A stretch of 64,000 nt of DNA from Tatumella morbirosei (GTDB taxonomy: Bacteria > Pseudomonadota > Gammaproteobacteria > Enterobacterales > Enterobacteriaceae), in contig NZ_JPKR02000003.1 in the NCBI RefSeq assembly GCF_000757425.2, forward strand, positions 62,001-126,000, written 5' to 3'. The notes under the pieces are model-generated. The model had not been told where the DNA came from, did not search any database, and saw nothing but the letters and a program-made list of their open reading frames with translations. The first letter of the stretch is position 1, and each line of letters starts with the position of its first letter. Below, piece after piece: positions 20,927 to 31,600 of this stretch. The translations under genes were made by a program, and so were the position numbers.

Positions 20927-23314
20927 ATGAAATTCAGTGAACTTTGGTTACGTGAATGGGTAAATCCGGCCCTGAGCAGTGAGCAACTCTCTGGTCAGAT
21001 TACCATGGCAGGTCTGGAAGTCGATGGTGTGGCACCGGTGGCCGGGGATTTCCACGGTGTAGTGGTGGGGGAAGTGGTCGAATGTGGCCAGCATCCTAAT
21101 GCGGATAAATTACGTGTTACTAAGATTAATGTTGGCAGCGATCGTCTGTTGGATATCGTCTGTGGTGCACCAAACTGCCGCCAGGGACTGAAAGTCGCTG
21201 TAGCGACGGTCGGTGCGGTACTGCCGGGCGATTTCAAAATCAAAGCGGCAAAACTACGGGGTGAGCCTTCAGAAGGGATGTTGTGTTCTTATTCTGAACT
21301 GGGAATCAATGTTGAATCTGACGGTATTATGGAACTGCCAGCGGATGCCACTCCGGGGACCAATTTCCGTGAGTACCTGAAACTGGATGACAGCACCATT
21401 GAAATCAGTGTGACTCCGAACCGTGCCGACTGTTTAGGCATCATCGGGATTGCCCGCGATGTGGCGGTGCTGAATAGTTTGCCGTTGACCCAGCCGGTGA
21501 TTGAACCGGTGGTTGCGACAACTGACCGTAGCTTCCCGATTGATATTCAGGCGACAGATGCCTGTCCGCGTTATCTGGGGCGGGTAATTACCGGGATTAA
21601 CGTTGCAGCGGCCACGCCGTTATGGATGACCGAAAAATTACGTCGCTGTGGTATCCGTTCCATCGATGCGGTCGTCGACATCACCAACTATGTCTTGCTG
21701 GAACTTGGTCAGCCAATGCATGCCTTCGATCTTGACCGTTTGCACGGTGGTATCGTGGTACGTCAGGCGACAGAAGGTGAAAAACTGACCCTGCTGGATG
21801 GTAGTGAAGCCACACTGAGCAATGACACTCTGGTGATTGCAGACCATCAAAAAGCCCTGGCGATGGCGGGAATTTTTGGTGGGGCAGACTCAGGGGTTAA
21901 TGAGCAGACACAAAATGTGCTGCTGGAAAGTGCCTGGTTTAACCCGCTGGCTATCACGGGTCGTGCCCGTCGTCAGGGACTTCACACGGATGCTTCCCAC
22001 CGTTATGAGCGTGGTGTCGATCCGACACTGCAGCATACTGCGATTGAAAGAGCGACCCGTTTACTGTTGGACATCTGTGGTGGTGAGGCGGGTCCGGTGA
22101 TTGACCGTACTCATCAGGATGCGTTACCGGTGCCGGCAACCATCACCCTGCGTCGTGATAAACTGGACCGTCTCATTGGTCATCATATTGCTGATAACCA
22201 GGTCACCGATATCCTGCAACGTCTGGGTTGTGATGTCACCGTCGGACAGGATCAGTGGACCGCAGTGGCACCCGCCTGGCGTTTTGATATGGAAATCGAA
22301 GAAGACCTGGTTGAAGAAGTCGCCCGTGTTTATGGTTACAACAATATTCCTGATGTTCCTGTCAAAGCGGATCTGGTGATGCCAGCTCACCGTGAAGCCA
22401 GTTTGCCACTGAAACGTGCTAAAGCGATGCTGGTAGACAAAGGTTATCAGGAAGCTATTACTTATAGTTTTGTCGATCCGAAACTGCAGGGCCTGGTTCA
22501 TCCGGGACAGGAAGCGCTTATCCTGCCTAACCCGATTTCCAGCGAAATGTCAGCGATGCGTCTGTCATTGCTGACGGGGCTGCTGGGTGCGGTCGTGTAC
22601 AACCAAAACCGTCAGCAAAACCGTGTCCGGTTGTTTGAAAGCGGACTGCGCTTTGTGCCTGACAATAGTGCAGATCTTGGTATTCATCAGCAGACAATGC
22701 TGGCGGGTGTCATCACCGGACCACGAAATGAAGAACACTGGGATCAGGAGCGGGCGACCGTTGATTTCTTCGATCTGAAAGGTGATCTGGAGTCAGTTCT
22801 GGAACTGACCGGTAAACTGGCACAAACTGAATTCCGGGCGGAAGCACATCCGGCACTGCACCCCGGGCAAAGTGCTGCTATTTATTTGCAGGATCAATAC
22901 ATTGGTTTTATCGGGGTCGTACATCCTGAGCTGGAGCGTAAGCTCTCTCTGAATGGCCGGACAGTGGTGTTTGAACTGGAGTGGGATCGCCTCGCAGACC
23001 GCGTCCTGCCTGTCGCGAAGGATATTTCGCGCTTCCCGGCAAACCGTCGTGATATCGCTGTTGTGGTGGCCGAAAACGTGCCTGCAGCCGATATAATTGC
23101 AGAGTGCAGGAAAGTTGGCGTAAATCAGATAGTTGGCGTAAACTTGTTTGACGTGTACCGCGGTAAGGGTGTGAGCGAGGGTTATAAGAGCCTTGCAATC
23201 AGCCTGATTTTGCAGGATACCAGCCGGACACTCGAAGAAGACGAAATCGCCGCGACTGTTGCTAACTGTGTTGCGGCATTAAAAGAGCGATTCCAGGCAA
23301 CCTTGAGGGATTGA
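20927..23314 (+). CDS. pheT: Phenylalanyl-tRNA synthetase beta subunit
   Basis: 795 residues, equal to E. coli. It contains the N-terminal tRNA-binding (EMAP-like) domain, B3/B4 editing domain, B5, the catalytically inactive class II-like core and a C-terminal anticodon-binding FDX-ACB domain ([14 protein letters not shown]). It is translated with pheS; ihfA starts 4 bases after its stop. Confidence 0.98.
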   Translation: MKFSELWLREWVNPALSSEQLSGQITMAGLEVDGVAPVAGDFHGVVVGEVVECGQHPNADKLRVTKINVGSDRLLDIVCGAPNCRQGLKVAVATVGAVLPGDFKIKAAKLRGEPSEGMLCSYSELGINVESDGIMELPADATPGTNFREYLKLDDSTIEISVTPNRADCLGIIGIARDVAVLNSLPLTQPVIEPVVATTDRSFPIDIQATDACPRYLGRVITGINVAAATPLWMTEKLRRCGIRSIDAVVDITNYVLLELGQPMHAFDLDRLHGGIVVRQATEGEKLTLLDGSEATLSNDTLVIADHQKALAMAGIFGGADSGVNEQTQNVLLESAWFNPLAITGRARRQGLHTDASHRYERGVDPTLQHTAIERATRLLLDICGGEAGPVIDRTHQDALPVPATITLRRDKLDRLIGHHIADNQVTDILQRLGCDVTVGQDQWTAVAPAWRFDMEIEEDLVEEVARVYGYNNIPDVPVKADLVMPAHREASLPLKRAKAMLVDKGYQEAITYSFVDPKLQGLVHPGQEALILPNPISSEMSAMRLSLLTGLLGAVVYNQNRQQNRVRLFESGLRFVPDNSADLGIHQQTMLAGVITGPRNEEHWDQERATVDFFDLKGDLESVLELTGKLAQTEFRAEAHPALHPGQSAAIYLQDQYIGFIGVVHPELERKLSLNGRTVVFELEWDRLADRVLPVAKDISRFPANRRDIAVVVAENVPAADIIAECRKVGVNQIVGVNLFDVYRGKGVSEGYKSLAISLILQDTSRTLEEDEIAATVANCVAALKERFQATLRD

Positions 23315-23318
23315 ACTT

Positions 23319-23618
23319 ATGGCGCTTACAAAAGCTGAAATGTCAGAGTACCTGTTTGAAAAACTTGGTCTGAGCAAGCGTGACGCAAAGGATCTTGTTG
23401 AGCTGTTTTTTGAAGAAGTCCGCAGGGCATTAGAGAATGGTGAGCAGGTTAAACTGTCAGGCTTTGGCAATTTTGACTTACGTGATAAGAACCAACGGCC
23501 GGGAAGAAATCCGAAAACCGGGGAAGATATCCCGATTACGGCCCGTCGTGTTGTGACTTTCCGTCCGGGGCAAAAATTGAAAAGCCGTGTAGAAAACGCC
23601 GCTCCGAAGAAAGGTTAA
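23319..23618 (+). CDS. ihfA: Integration host factor alpha subunit
   Basis: 99 residues, [19 protein letters not shown]..., with the DNA-bending beta-arm [14 protein letters not shown], whose Pro intercalates in the minor groove. It heterodimerises with IhfB and shapes promoters, replication origins and recombination sites. It is the last gene of the thrS-ihfA cluster and ends in a strong terminator. Confidence 0.98.
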   Translation: MALTKAEMSEYLFEKLGLSKRDAKDLVELFFEEVRRALENGEQVKLSGFGNFDLRDKNQRPGRNPKTGEDIPITARRVVTFRPGQKLKSRVENAAPKKG

Positions 23619-23638
23619 TTTCTTTTACGAGGCAATGT

Positions 23639-23668
23639 GAAAAGGCCGCTATTGCGGCCTTTTTTTTT
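23639..23668 (+). terminator. Terminator after ihfA
   Basis: AAAGGCCGC-tatt-GCGGCCTTT has a 9-bp perfect stem and a T9 run. It closes the translation cluster. Confidence 0.9.
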
Positions 23669-23881
23669 CCGGCTAAGGCGGTGTGTCGGTATTAGTGACA
23701 CACCATTGCTATTACCGGCAGATAACGCGGATAATTCCGGACGTTTGTTTCACTTTCTATTCCAACTGGTCCGAAGTGCTATGCCAGTGGGAGACTGTTA
23801 ACTGGCAGGTACCGTGGCTGGCCGGACTACGCCGGAATACGAGGCCTGTGTTCGCTGGATTGCTTATTCGGAGCCCCGGAT

Positions 23882-24343
23882 ATGATACGTATTGCTGTTG
23901 CTTTAATGGTATTAATACTGGCAGGTTGTAGTAGCCATCCACCTTCTCCCGATGCCCGGCTGTCTGATCCTGTCCGTGTGAGGGCGCAACTGAATGCGCA
24001 GTTGAGTGAATGGCACGGTACACCTTACCGTCTTGGCGGACTAAGCCGCCGGGGTATCGATTGTTCTGGTTTTGTTTTACTGACCTTCCGTAACCGCTTT
24101 GATATCCAGCTTCCCCGCACCACCAGCCAGCAAAGCCAAATCGGCACCCGAATCAGTAAGAAAGACCTGCAGCCCGGTGATTTGGTATTTTTCAAAACCG
24201 GCTGGGGAGAGGACGGGCTGCATGTGGGTATTTACGATCGGAACAACTTGTTTATTCATGCATCGACCAGCCGGGGAGTGATTCGTTCTTCACTGAATAA
24301 TGTTTACTGGCGTAAGGTTTTCTGGCAGGCAAGACGGATTTAA
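23882..24343 (+). CDS. nlpC: NlpC/P60-family lipoprotein peptidase
   Basis: 153 residues. The lipobox LAGC puts the acylated cysteine at about residue 16. The NlpC/P60 catalytic triad is visible: Cys in IDCSGFV, His in GLHVGIYD and a third polar residue near NLFIHAS. The family cleaves murein stem peptides. In E. coli btuCED lies between ihfA and nlpC; here it is absent and nlpC directly follows. Confidence 0.94.
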   Translation: MIRIAVALMVLILAGCSSHPPSPDARLSDPVRVRAQLNAQLSEWHGTPYRLGGLSRRGIDCSGFVLLTFRNRFDIQLPRTTSQQSQIGTRISKKDLQPGDLVFFKTGWGEDGLHVGIYDRNNLFIHASTSRGVIRSSLNNVYWRKVFWQARRI

Positions 24344-24490
24344 TCGTCAGGTAAAAGACTTTACCAGTATAAGTAGCGCTGAGTGCGGGACTCTGTGTGG
24401 CTACTGTTATACTGTTTACCGACAGGGTAAAATGACCGCCCGACAGCACTTCGGATGCTGATTTTTCACCGGACGACCTGCGGAGTTACT

Positions 24491-25930
24491 ATGCAGTTTA
24501 ATAATACCTGGTTTAACGAGCTGCCTGATTTCTACAGTGCAGTCACCCCGACACCGCTGCAGCAAGGTCGCCTGCTTTATCATAACCAGCCACTGGCTCA
24601 GGCCCTGCAACTCGATCCGCAATTGTTTGCCGGTGAGGGGCATCCACTGTTTTATGGGGCAGGGCTGGCTGAAGGCATGTCACCGTTGGCCCAGGTTTAC
24701 AGTGGTCATCAGTTTGGCGTTTGGGCCGGGCAACTAGGTGACGGGCGTGGGTTATTACTGGGCGAACAACAGCTGCCTAACGGTCAAAAGTATGACTGGC
24801 ACCTAAAAGGGGCCGGACTGACGCCTTATTCCCGGAACGGTGACGGGAGGGCGGTGATTCGTTCAACGGTCAGAGAGTTTCTGGCTTCGGAAGCGATGCA
24901 AGGGTTAGGAATACCTACCAGTCGGGCGCTTAGCCTGGCAATCAGTGACGAGCCGGTCTATCGGGAACAGACCGAACGTGGAGCTATGCTGGTCAGGATT
25001 GCCGAAAGCCATCTGCGGTTTGGTCATTTCGAACATTTTTTCTATCGTAACCAACCGAAAAACGTTACTGCGCTGGCTGACTATGCTATCCGCCATCACT
25101 GGCCGTCGCTGGTGAATGATACAGATCGTTACCTGCTATGGTTCACCGATGTGGTTAAACGAACTGCCGTGATGATTGCCCACTGGCAGGCAGTTGGTTT
25201 TGCACACGGAGTGATGAATACCGACAATATGTCATTGCTGGGACTGACGCTGGATTATGGTCCCTACGGTTTTATGGACGACTATAATCCGGAGTTTATC
25301 TGCAACCATAGCGATTACCAGGGGCGCTACAGCTTCGAGAACCAGCCTATGGTCGCGCTATGGAATCTTAACCGACTGGCCCACGCCTTATCCCCACTGA
25401 TGAGCATTGAGCAGCTTAAACAAGCGTTGGCAGGCTATGAAGGGGTACTGATGTCGACATGGGGCACCCTGATGCGTGGAAAACTAGGGTTTTTTAGCCA
25501 ACAGTCACAGGATAATGACCTGCTCAGTGAGTTGCTGGCGCTGATGGCCGCCGAGCACAGTGATTACACCCGAACTTTCCGCCTGCTGTCAGAAACTGAG
25601 CAACATCAGTCACTTTCACCGCTGCGTGATGAGTTTATTAACCGGCCAGCGTTTGATCACTGGTTTACTAAATACCGTCAGCGTCTGGAAAACGAGCAGG
25701 TAAGCGATCAGCATCGCCGTGAAGCGATGTTACAGGCTAATCCGGCCGTTATTTTGCGCAATTATCTGGCGCAGCAGGTGATAGAGCAAACAGAACAGGG
25801 AGAGAGTACCGCGCTGGCCGGATTGCATCAGGCACTGCAAAATCCGTATCAGCTACCGGAGCAGCAGCAGGAACTATTTAACCGGCCGCCGGATTGGGGG
25901 AAAACGCTGGAAGTCAGCTGTTCCAGCTGA
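24491..25930 (+). CDS. selO: Protein adenylyltransferase SelO (YdiU)
   Basis: 479 residues (E. coli 478). This pseudokinase-fold enzyme transfers AMP to Ser/Thr/Tyr of target proteins, linked to redox stress. Visible blocks are [18 protein letters not shown] (nucleotide loop), [38 protein letters not shown] (catalytic and metal Asp/Asn) and the conserved C-terminal LEVSCSS. The ATG at 24491 follows GGAG; an upstream ATG at 24455 adds 12 residues with no similarity. The last codons form a palindrome (see 25907-25937). Confidence 0.95.
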   Translation: MQFNNTWFNELPDFYSAVTPTPLQQGRLLYHNQPLAQALQLDPQLFAGEGHPLFYGAGLAEGMSPLAQVYSGHQFGVWAGQLGDGRGLLLGEQQLPNGQKYDWHLKGAGLTPYSRNGDGRAVIRSTVREFLASEAMQGLGIPTSRALSLAISDEPVYREQTERGAMLVRIAESHLRFGHFEHFFYRNQPKNVTALADYAIRHHWPSLVNDTDRYLLWFTDVVKRTAVMIAHWQAVGFAHGVMNTDNMSLLGLTLDYGPYGFMDDYNPEFICNHSDYQGRYSFENQPMVALWNLNRLAHALSPLMSIEQLKQALAGYEGVLMSTWGTLMRGKLGFFSQQSQDNDLLSELLALMAAEHSDYTRTFRLLSETEQHQSLSPLRDEFINRPAFDHWFTKYRQRLENEQVSDQHRREAMLQANPAVILRNYLAQQVIEQTEQGESTALAGLHQALQNPYQLPEQQQELFNRPPDWGKTLEVSCSS

Positions 25931-25937
25931 CTTCCAG
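25907..25937. terminator. 31-base perfect palindrome at the selO/aroH convergence
   Basis: CTGGAAGTCAGCTG-ttc-CAGCTGACTTCCAG is a perfect 14-bp stem with a 3-base loop. The left arm and loop encode the end of SelO, and the selO stop lies inside the right arm. Read on the minus strand it is followed by CGTTTTCC, so it likely terminates aroH. Confidence 0.75.
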
Positions 25938-25948
25938 GCATTGGGGTA

Positions 25949-26995
25949 CTATCTGCTGGCAGTCACTGCATCTGCCAGAAGCGCTAACACGGCTTCGGTA
26001 TCTGACCAGCCGATACAAGGGTCGGTGATCGACTGACCATAGACCAGCGGTTTACCCTGCACCACGCTTTGTTGACCTTCTTCAATAAAGCTTTCAATCA
26101 TTACCCCGGCGATGGCGGTTTCCCCGTTGCGTAACTGTTGTGCTATATCTTCAGCGACCAGCAACTGACGACGGTGTTGTTTCAGACAGTTACCATGACT
26201 GAAATCAACCACAATCCGGGGGGGCAACTGAAATTCTTCCAGTGACTTGCGGGTTGCAGCAATATGCTCACTGGTGTAGTTAGGTTGCTTACCTCCGCGC
26301 AGGATAATATGTCCGTCGGGGTTACCACTGGTCTGGTAAATTGTCATCTGTCCCTGTTTATCCGGCGAAAGGAACATATGGCTGGCGCGGGCAGCGCGGA
26401 TAGCATCAATAGCAATCCTTACATTGCCATCAGTCCCATTTTTAAAACCCACAGGGCAGGAGAGTGCCGAGGCCATTTCACGATGGATCTGGCTTTCTGT
26501 GGTCCGGGCGCCAATTGCGCCCCAACTGATAAGGTCCGCAATAAACTGGCCGTTCACCATATCAAGGAACTCGGTTGCGGTCGGCATGCCAAGGGTATTG
26601 ATATCGACTAACAGCTTTCGTGCGATAGCCAGTCCCTGATTGATATCATAGCTACCATCGAGGCCAGGATCGTTAATCAGTCCTTTCCAGCCGGTCACCG
26701 TACGCGGTTTTTCAAAGTAGGCTCGCATCACTATTTCCAACTGGTCACTGTAACGCTGGCGCAAGGCCATCAGACGCTCCGCATAGTCGGTAGCCGCCTG
26801 AGGATGGTGCAGGGAACAAGGACCAATGACCACCAGTAACCGGTGGTCATTGCCTTGTAAGATCCGGCTAATCCGTTGGCGGGTGGCCAGAATATTATCG
26901 GCGATGGCCGGAGGTAACGGAAAGCGGTGGGTCAGTTCCGCAGGAGTGATTAACTGCGCAACCGGCGCAGTGCGTAATTCATCAGTTTTATTCAT
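25949..26995 (-). CDS. aroH: 3-deoxy-7-phosphoheptulonate synthase, AroH-type
   Basis: 348 residues. It condenses phosphoenolpyruvate and erythrose-4-phosphate, the first step to aromatic amino acids. The start MNKTDELRTA and the blocks GPCSLHHPQAA, KPRTVTGWKGLI, GARTTESQIHREMASALSCPVGFKNGT and DFSHGNC match the class I synthase, with the N-terminus closest to the Trp-sensitive AroH. The ATG at 26995 gives exactly the E. coli length; an open extension to 27079 is unlikely. No clear TrpR operator was seen upstream. It converges with selO. Confidence 0.9.
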   Translation of the reverse strand: MNKTDELRTAPVAQLITPAELTHRFPLPPAIADNILATRQRISRILQGNDHRLLVVIGPCSLHHPQAATDYAERLMALRQRYSDQLEIVMRAYFEKPRTVTGWKGLINDPGLDGSYDINQGLAIARKLLVDINTLGMPTATEFLDMVNGQFIADLISWGAIGARTTESQIHREMASALSCPVGFKNGTDGNVRIAIDAIRAARASHMFLSPDKQGQMTIYQTSGNPDGHIILRGGKQPNYTSEHIAATRKSLEEFQLPPRIVVDFSHGNCLKQHRRQLLVAEDIAQQLRNGETAIAGVMIESFIEEGQQSVVQGKPLVYGQSITDPCIGWSDTEAVLALLADAVTASR

Positions 26996-27140
26996 TTCAG
27001 TCTCAAAATTTGTGCTTCTCATCGGCAGAATGCCGGGAAGATATGTGACAAAAGATAACCGAACAGTGGATGATTTCAACTGAAAGAAGCAAAAAGCTAT
27101 GGGTTATTGACTGAAGGAGGGAGAAAATGTAGTGGAAGAT

Positions 27141-27240
27141 AAAAAAAATGCCCATCCGGAGGAGGGCAAAGACTACACACAGCAATTTAGGCACCCGGCA
27201 TAATCGGATGCCGGAGTGAAAATGTTAATTGTAATCATAT
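27141..27240 (-). ncRNA. rprA: RprA-type Hfq-binding small RNA
   Basis: The minus strand carries the 3' core GCTGTGTGTAGTCTTTGCCC (around 27164-27183), identical to what I recall for E. coli RprA. It is followed by a GCCC...GGGC terminator hairpin (27149-27168) and a T8 run ending at 27141. The position beside ydiK is also that of E. coli rprA. RprA activates rpoS translation and regulates biofilm genes. The 5' end is estimated from the -10 TATAAA at 27246-27251; the size of about 100 bases agrees with E. coli (about 106). The 5' half differs: it forms a CCGGCAT/ATGCCGG hairpin (27195-27214). Confidence 0.88.
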
Positions 27241-27262
27241 GGTTATTTATATTAATGGTCTG

Positions 27263-27276
27263 TAGGAATCATCCCA
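27263..27276 (-). promoter_or_regulatory. Candidate RcsB box of rprA
   Basis: TGGGATGATTCCTA on the minus strand resembles the RcsB box (TAAGAATAATCCTA-like). It lies around the -35 position relative to the -10 TATAAA (27246-27251). E. coli rprA is activated by RcsB from exactly this arrangement. Confidence 0.6.
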
Positions 27277-27300
27277 TTACCGGTCAGGGGAGCGTAATGC

Positions 27301-27334
27301 GGGGCTAAACTAGCCCCTGAAGGAGATCAGGGGC
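27301..27334. repeat. Two mutually exclusive hairpins downstream of ydiK
   Basis: The segment TAGCCCCTG (27311-27319) can pair leftwards (GGGGCTA-aac-TAGCCCC) or rightwards (GCCCCTG-n8-CAGGGGC). Each stem is 7 perfect pairs. There is no long T-run. It is probably the end of the ydiK transcript. Confidence 0.6.
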
Positions 27335-27346
27335 AGAAACAACAGC

Positions 27347-28498
27347 TTATTCAGAAACAGACGATGAACGGGCGTTACGTGCTTCTTCGGCAGTTTTACG
27401 GGCATCTTCTATCAGTTCTTCGACCACCGTATGGGGATCATCGTGTGGCTCAGGAGCCTCATGCATCCAAACCGATACCAGCCGGTAAGATACCGCCAGT
27501 ACTACCGGACCGATAAATAAGCCAATCATGCCGAAAGAGATTAATCCACCGATAACTCCGGACAGAATAATCAGCATGGGTAAATCAGCCCCCAGGCGAA
27601 TCAGCATTGGCCGGACGAAACTGTCCATGGTGCCGACGACACAGCTCCAGACCAGCAGCACTGTGCCCCAGGTCGTATCGCCACTCCAATAAAGCCAGAT
27701 AATTGCCGGAACCAACACCAGCAACGGGCCAATCTGGATCAGACAACAGAAGATCATCACCACGGTAAGTATGGTGGCATAAGGGATTCCGGAGATGGCA
27801 AGACCAACCCCCCCGACCACGCCCTGCAGAAGAGCGGTGACTACCACACCCAGTGCCACAGCACGGATAGCCTGGCTGGCGAGCAGGACCACGGCATCAC
27901 CACGCCGCCCAGCCAGACGGTAAGCAAAGTGACGAATGCCTTGTCCGACACGTTCACCGCGCCAGTAAAGCAGAGCGCTGAATAACAGCATCATGGCCAG
28001 ATGGACCACTACCCGACCAAAATGACCCGCCTGAGCAACAAAGAAACTGGTGGTTTGTCCCACATAGGGCTGGATTTTAGCCATCATGGCACCGCCGCCA
28101 CCGGCGATCATTTTTTGATAATATTCAGATAGCTTATCGCCAATCAGCGGAATATTGTCCAGCCACTCCAGTTTAGGGATCTCGATATGTCCTGAAGTTG
28201 CCCAGGAAATCACCGGTCCAATGTTATCGATAACGCTGCTTATCAATAGTGCAATGGGCAGTATAAAGACCAGTAAGATGATCAGTGTCATGACCAGAAC
28301 CGCCAGAGACCGTCGGCCCCACAGGTATTTCTGGATGCGCAGCATTAATCCCCAGGTGGCTATCACTACCATGCCTGCCCACGCAAAGCCCAGAATAAAT
28401 GGCTCTACCACCCAAAAGCTGGCAGCAATCATCAGAATAAAAAACAACAGTGTAAATAACTTTTGCGGTAAGTCCCTGTCCTGCGGCAGTGCTCTCAT
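27347..28498 (-). CDS. ydiK: AI-2E/PerM-family membrane protein YdiK
   Basis: 383 residues with seven to eight hydrophobic segments and the family blocks LYWRGERVG and GLFIGPVVLAVSYRL. The family includes TqsA-like exporters and Na+/H+ antiporter-like members; the substrate of YdiK is not established. The C-terminal tail is charged (HDDPHTVVEELIEDARKTAEEARNARS) and cytoplasmic. Divergent from ydiJ, as in E. coli. Confidence 0.9.
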   Translation of the reverse strand: MRALPQDRDLPQKLFTLLFFILMIAASFWVVEPFILGFAWAGMVVIATWGLMLRIQKYLWGRRSLAVLVMTLIILLVFILPIALLISSVIDNIGPVISWATSGHIEIPKLEWLDNIPLIGDKLSEYYQKMIAGGGGAMMAKIQPYVGQTTSFFVAQAGHFGRVVVHLAMMLLFSALLYWRGERVGQGIRHFAYRLAGRRGDAVVLLASQAIRAVALGVVVTALLQGVVGGVGLAISGIPYATILTVVMIFCCLIQIGPLLVLVPAIIWLYWSGDTTWGTVLLVWSCVVGTMDSFVRPMLIRLGADLPMLIILSGVIGGLISFGMIGLFIGPVVLAVSYRLVSVWMHEAPEPHDDPHTVVEELIEDARKTAEEARNARSSSVSE

Positions 28499-28685
28499 AA
28501 CAACTTTTTACCTCAATTAATTCACCCGACGTCGGGGATCATGCTAATGATGCGGTATTTCATTCCATTACAACAGAGGTAGTCACTAAACTTTTTCACA
28601 CAGTAACAAAAGCGACTGTGGCGAAAATATGGTAAAACCAATAACTGAAACTATTACAACAACACAACATCCTGGTTTTTAATAC

Positions 28686-31600
28686 ATGATTCCACAAATA
28701 AGCCAGGCACCGGGGCTGAGCCCGCAGGTGCTGTCATTTATTGAGACACTCACAAAGCAGGGTTTTACCGGTGATATTGCGACCGATTATGGCGCACGAT
28801 TGAGCATGTCTGTCGACAACAGTATTTATCAGTGTCTGCCTGATGCGATTGTTTTTCCGCGTTCGGTGGCTGATGTCACGCTGGTTAGCCGGATTGCTGG
28901 CCAGGCGGATTTTACCGGGCTGACCTTTACTGCCCGTGGGGGAGGTACCGGAACTAATGGTCAATCCCTGAACCAGGGGGTGATCGTCGATTTATCCCGA
29001 CATATGAATCATATCCTCGAAATTAATACCGAAGAAGGCTGGGTTAAGGTTGAGGCAGGGGTGGTTAAAGATCAACTGAACCAGTGGCTAAAGCCTTACG
29101 GTTTTTTCTTTTCACCGGAATTATCCACCAGCAATCGTGCCACCATAGGCGGTATGATTAATACCGATGCTTCCGGGCAGGGATCACTGGTGTATGGCAA
29201 GACCTCGGATCATGTACTGGGCCTGAGAGCGGTTCTCGAAGGCGGGGAGCTGATTGATACCCGGGCAATGCCGGTGAGCCTGGCGGAAAATATTGCCGCA
29301 GAACAGACCCGTGAAGGTCATATCTACCACGAAGTACTCAGTGCCTGCCGCGATAACCGTCAGCTGATTATTGATAAATTTCCGAAGCTTAACCGGTTTC
29401 TGACCGGTTATGACCTGAGACATGTACTGAGTGATGATCTGCAAACCTTCGACCTGACCAGAATACTCTGTGGCTCGGAAGGGACGCTGGCCTTTATTAC
29501 CGAAGCCCGGCTGGATATCACCCCGATTCCAAAAGTCCGTCAGTTGGTAAATATCAAATATGACAGCTTCGACTCTGCACTGCGCAATGCTCCTTTCCTG
29601 GTTCAGGCAAAAGCATTGTCGGTTGAAACCGTAGATTCGAAGGTTCTGAACCTTGCCCGCGAGGATATTGTCTGGCATTCAGTGAGTGAGCTGATTACTG
29701 ACGTACCCGGCGAAGAGATGCTCGGCCTGAACCTGGTAGAGTTTGCCGGTAACGATGTTGAACTCGCCAGCCGTCAGGTCAGCGACTTGTGTGAACGTCT
29801 TGACCAACTGATGGCTGAAAAGCAGGCAGGGATTATTGGCTATCAGTTATGTACGCGGCTGGATGAAGTGGAGCGTATCTATGCGATGCGTAAAAAAGCA
29901 GTGGGTCTGTTGGGGAATGCCAAAGGGCATGCCAAACCGATCCCGTTTGTAGAAGATACTGCCGTGCCCCCGGAGCATCTGGCCGACTACATTACCGATT
30001 TCCGGGCACTACTGGATGGTCATGGACTGAGTTATGGAATGTTCGGACATGTAGATGCGGGAGTACTGCATGTACGTCCGGCACTGGATATGTGTGATCC
30101 TCAGCAGGAAGTGTTGATGAAGCGCATTTCCGACCAGGTGGTTGCCCTGACGGCGAGCTATGGAGGTTTGTTATGGGGAGAACACGGTAAAGGTTACCGC
30201 GGCGCTTACACAGCAGATTTCTTCGGCCCTGAACTGTTTCATGAAGTCCGGCGCATTAAACGGGCCTTTGATCCGCAAAACAGGTTAAATCCCGGCAAGA
30301 TCTGTACGCCGTTGGGCAGCAATGAACAGCTGAAGCCGATAGAGAGTCCAACCCGTGGAAGCTTTGACCGGCAGATCCCTGTAACAGTGCGTGACGAGTG
30401 GCGCGGGGCGATGGAGTGTAATGGCAACGGGTTATGTTTTAACTTCGACGTGAACAGTCCGATGTGCCCGTCGATGAAAATCACCCGAAACCGTCTCCAT
30501 TCCCCTAAAGGACGCGCGACTCTGACGCGAGAATGGCTGCGGTTGCTGGCAGATCAGGGAATTAACCCTCAACAGCTGGAGCAGGCCCTGCCACAAAATG
30601 TACTAAGCCTGCGGGGCTTTATCAGCAAGCTGAAAAATACCCGTCAGGCTGCCAAAGGCAGCTATGATTTCTCCCATGAAGTGAAAGAGGCGATGTCCGG
30701 CTGTCTGGGATGTAAAGCCTGTTCGACCCAGTGCCCGATTAAAATAGATGTGCCGTCCTTCCGATCCCGGTTCCTGCAGTTGTATCACAGCCGTTATCTG
30801 CGTCCGGTCAGCGATCATCTGGTTGCGGCCGTAGAGAGTTATACGCCGCTGATGGCGAAAGCCCCGCGTTTGTTTAATTTCTTCCTGACCCATCCACAGA
30901 TGCAGGCGCTCGGCAAAAAACACATCGGGATGGTAGATTTACCGGCATTATCCTCGCCAACCCTGAAACAGCAACTGGCAGGCCATCAAGCGTTACAGAC
31001 AACACCTGAGGATCTACGCAAGATGACTGACGCGCAGCGTCAGGAATATGTGCTGGTGGTACAGGATCCGTTTACCAGTTACTACGAAGCTAGTCTGATG
31101 AATGATCTGATTCGTCTGATCAGTCGGTTAGGCTTTAAGCCGGTGCTGCTGCCGTTTACTCCAAATGGTAAAGCACAGCACGTTAAAGGGTTCCTGCAGC
31201 GTTTCGCTAAAACTGCACAGAAAAGCGCTGATTTTCTTAATCAGATGGCGGCACTGGGAATTCCTATGGTCGGGACTGATCCGGCACTGGTGCTGTGTTA
31301 TCGCGATGAGTACCAACAGGTGTTAGGGGACAAACGCGGTAATTTTAACGTGTTGCTGGCCCATGAATGGCTTGAGCAGGTAACCGCTGACCGGGCGGAA
31401 CAGCAGCCAGACGACGATGTCTGGTATCTGTTTCCGCACTGTACCGAAAATACCGCATTACCGATGGCGGCCTCTCGCTGGAAAACAATTTTTAGTCGCT
31501 TTGGTGCTGCGCTGGAAACCGTGAATGCCGGTTGTTGTGGTATGGCCGGGACCTATGGCCATGAAACTAAAAACCTGGAAAACTCGCTGGGGATTTATCA

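Noticed and set aside
27003..27194. Phe-rich minus-strand frame (MGIFFIFHYIF...) upstream of aroH that looked like an attenuation leader peptide with a terminator.
   Set aside because: The Phe codons come from the T-run of the rprA terminator, and the hairpin belongs to that sRNA. There is no ribosome-binding site and no Trp codons.
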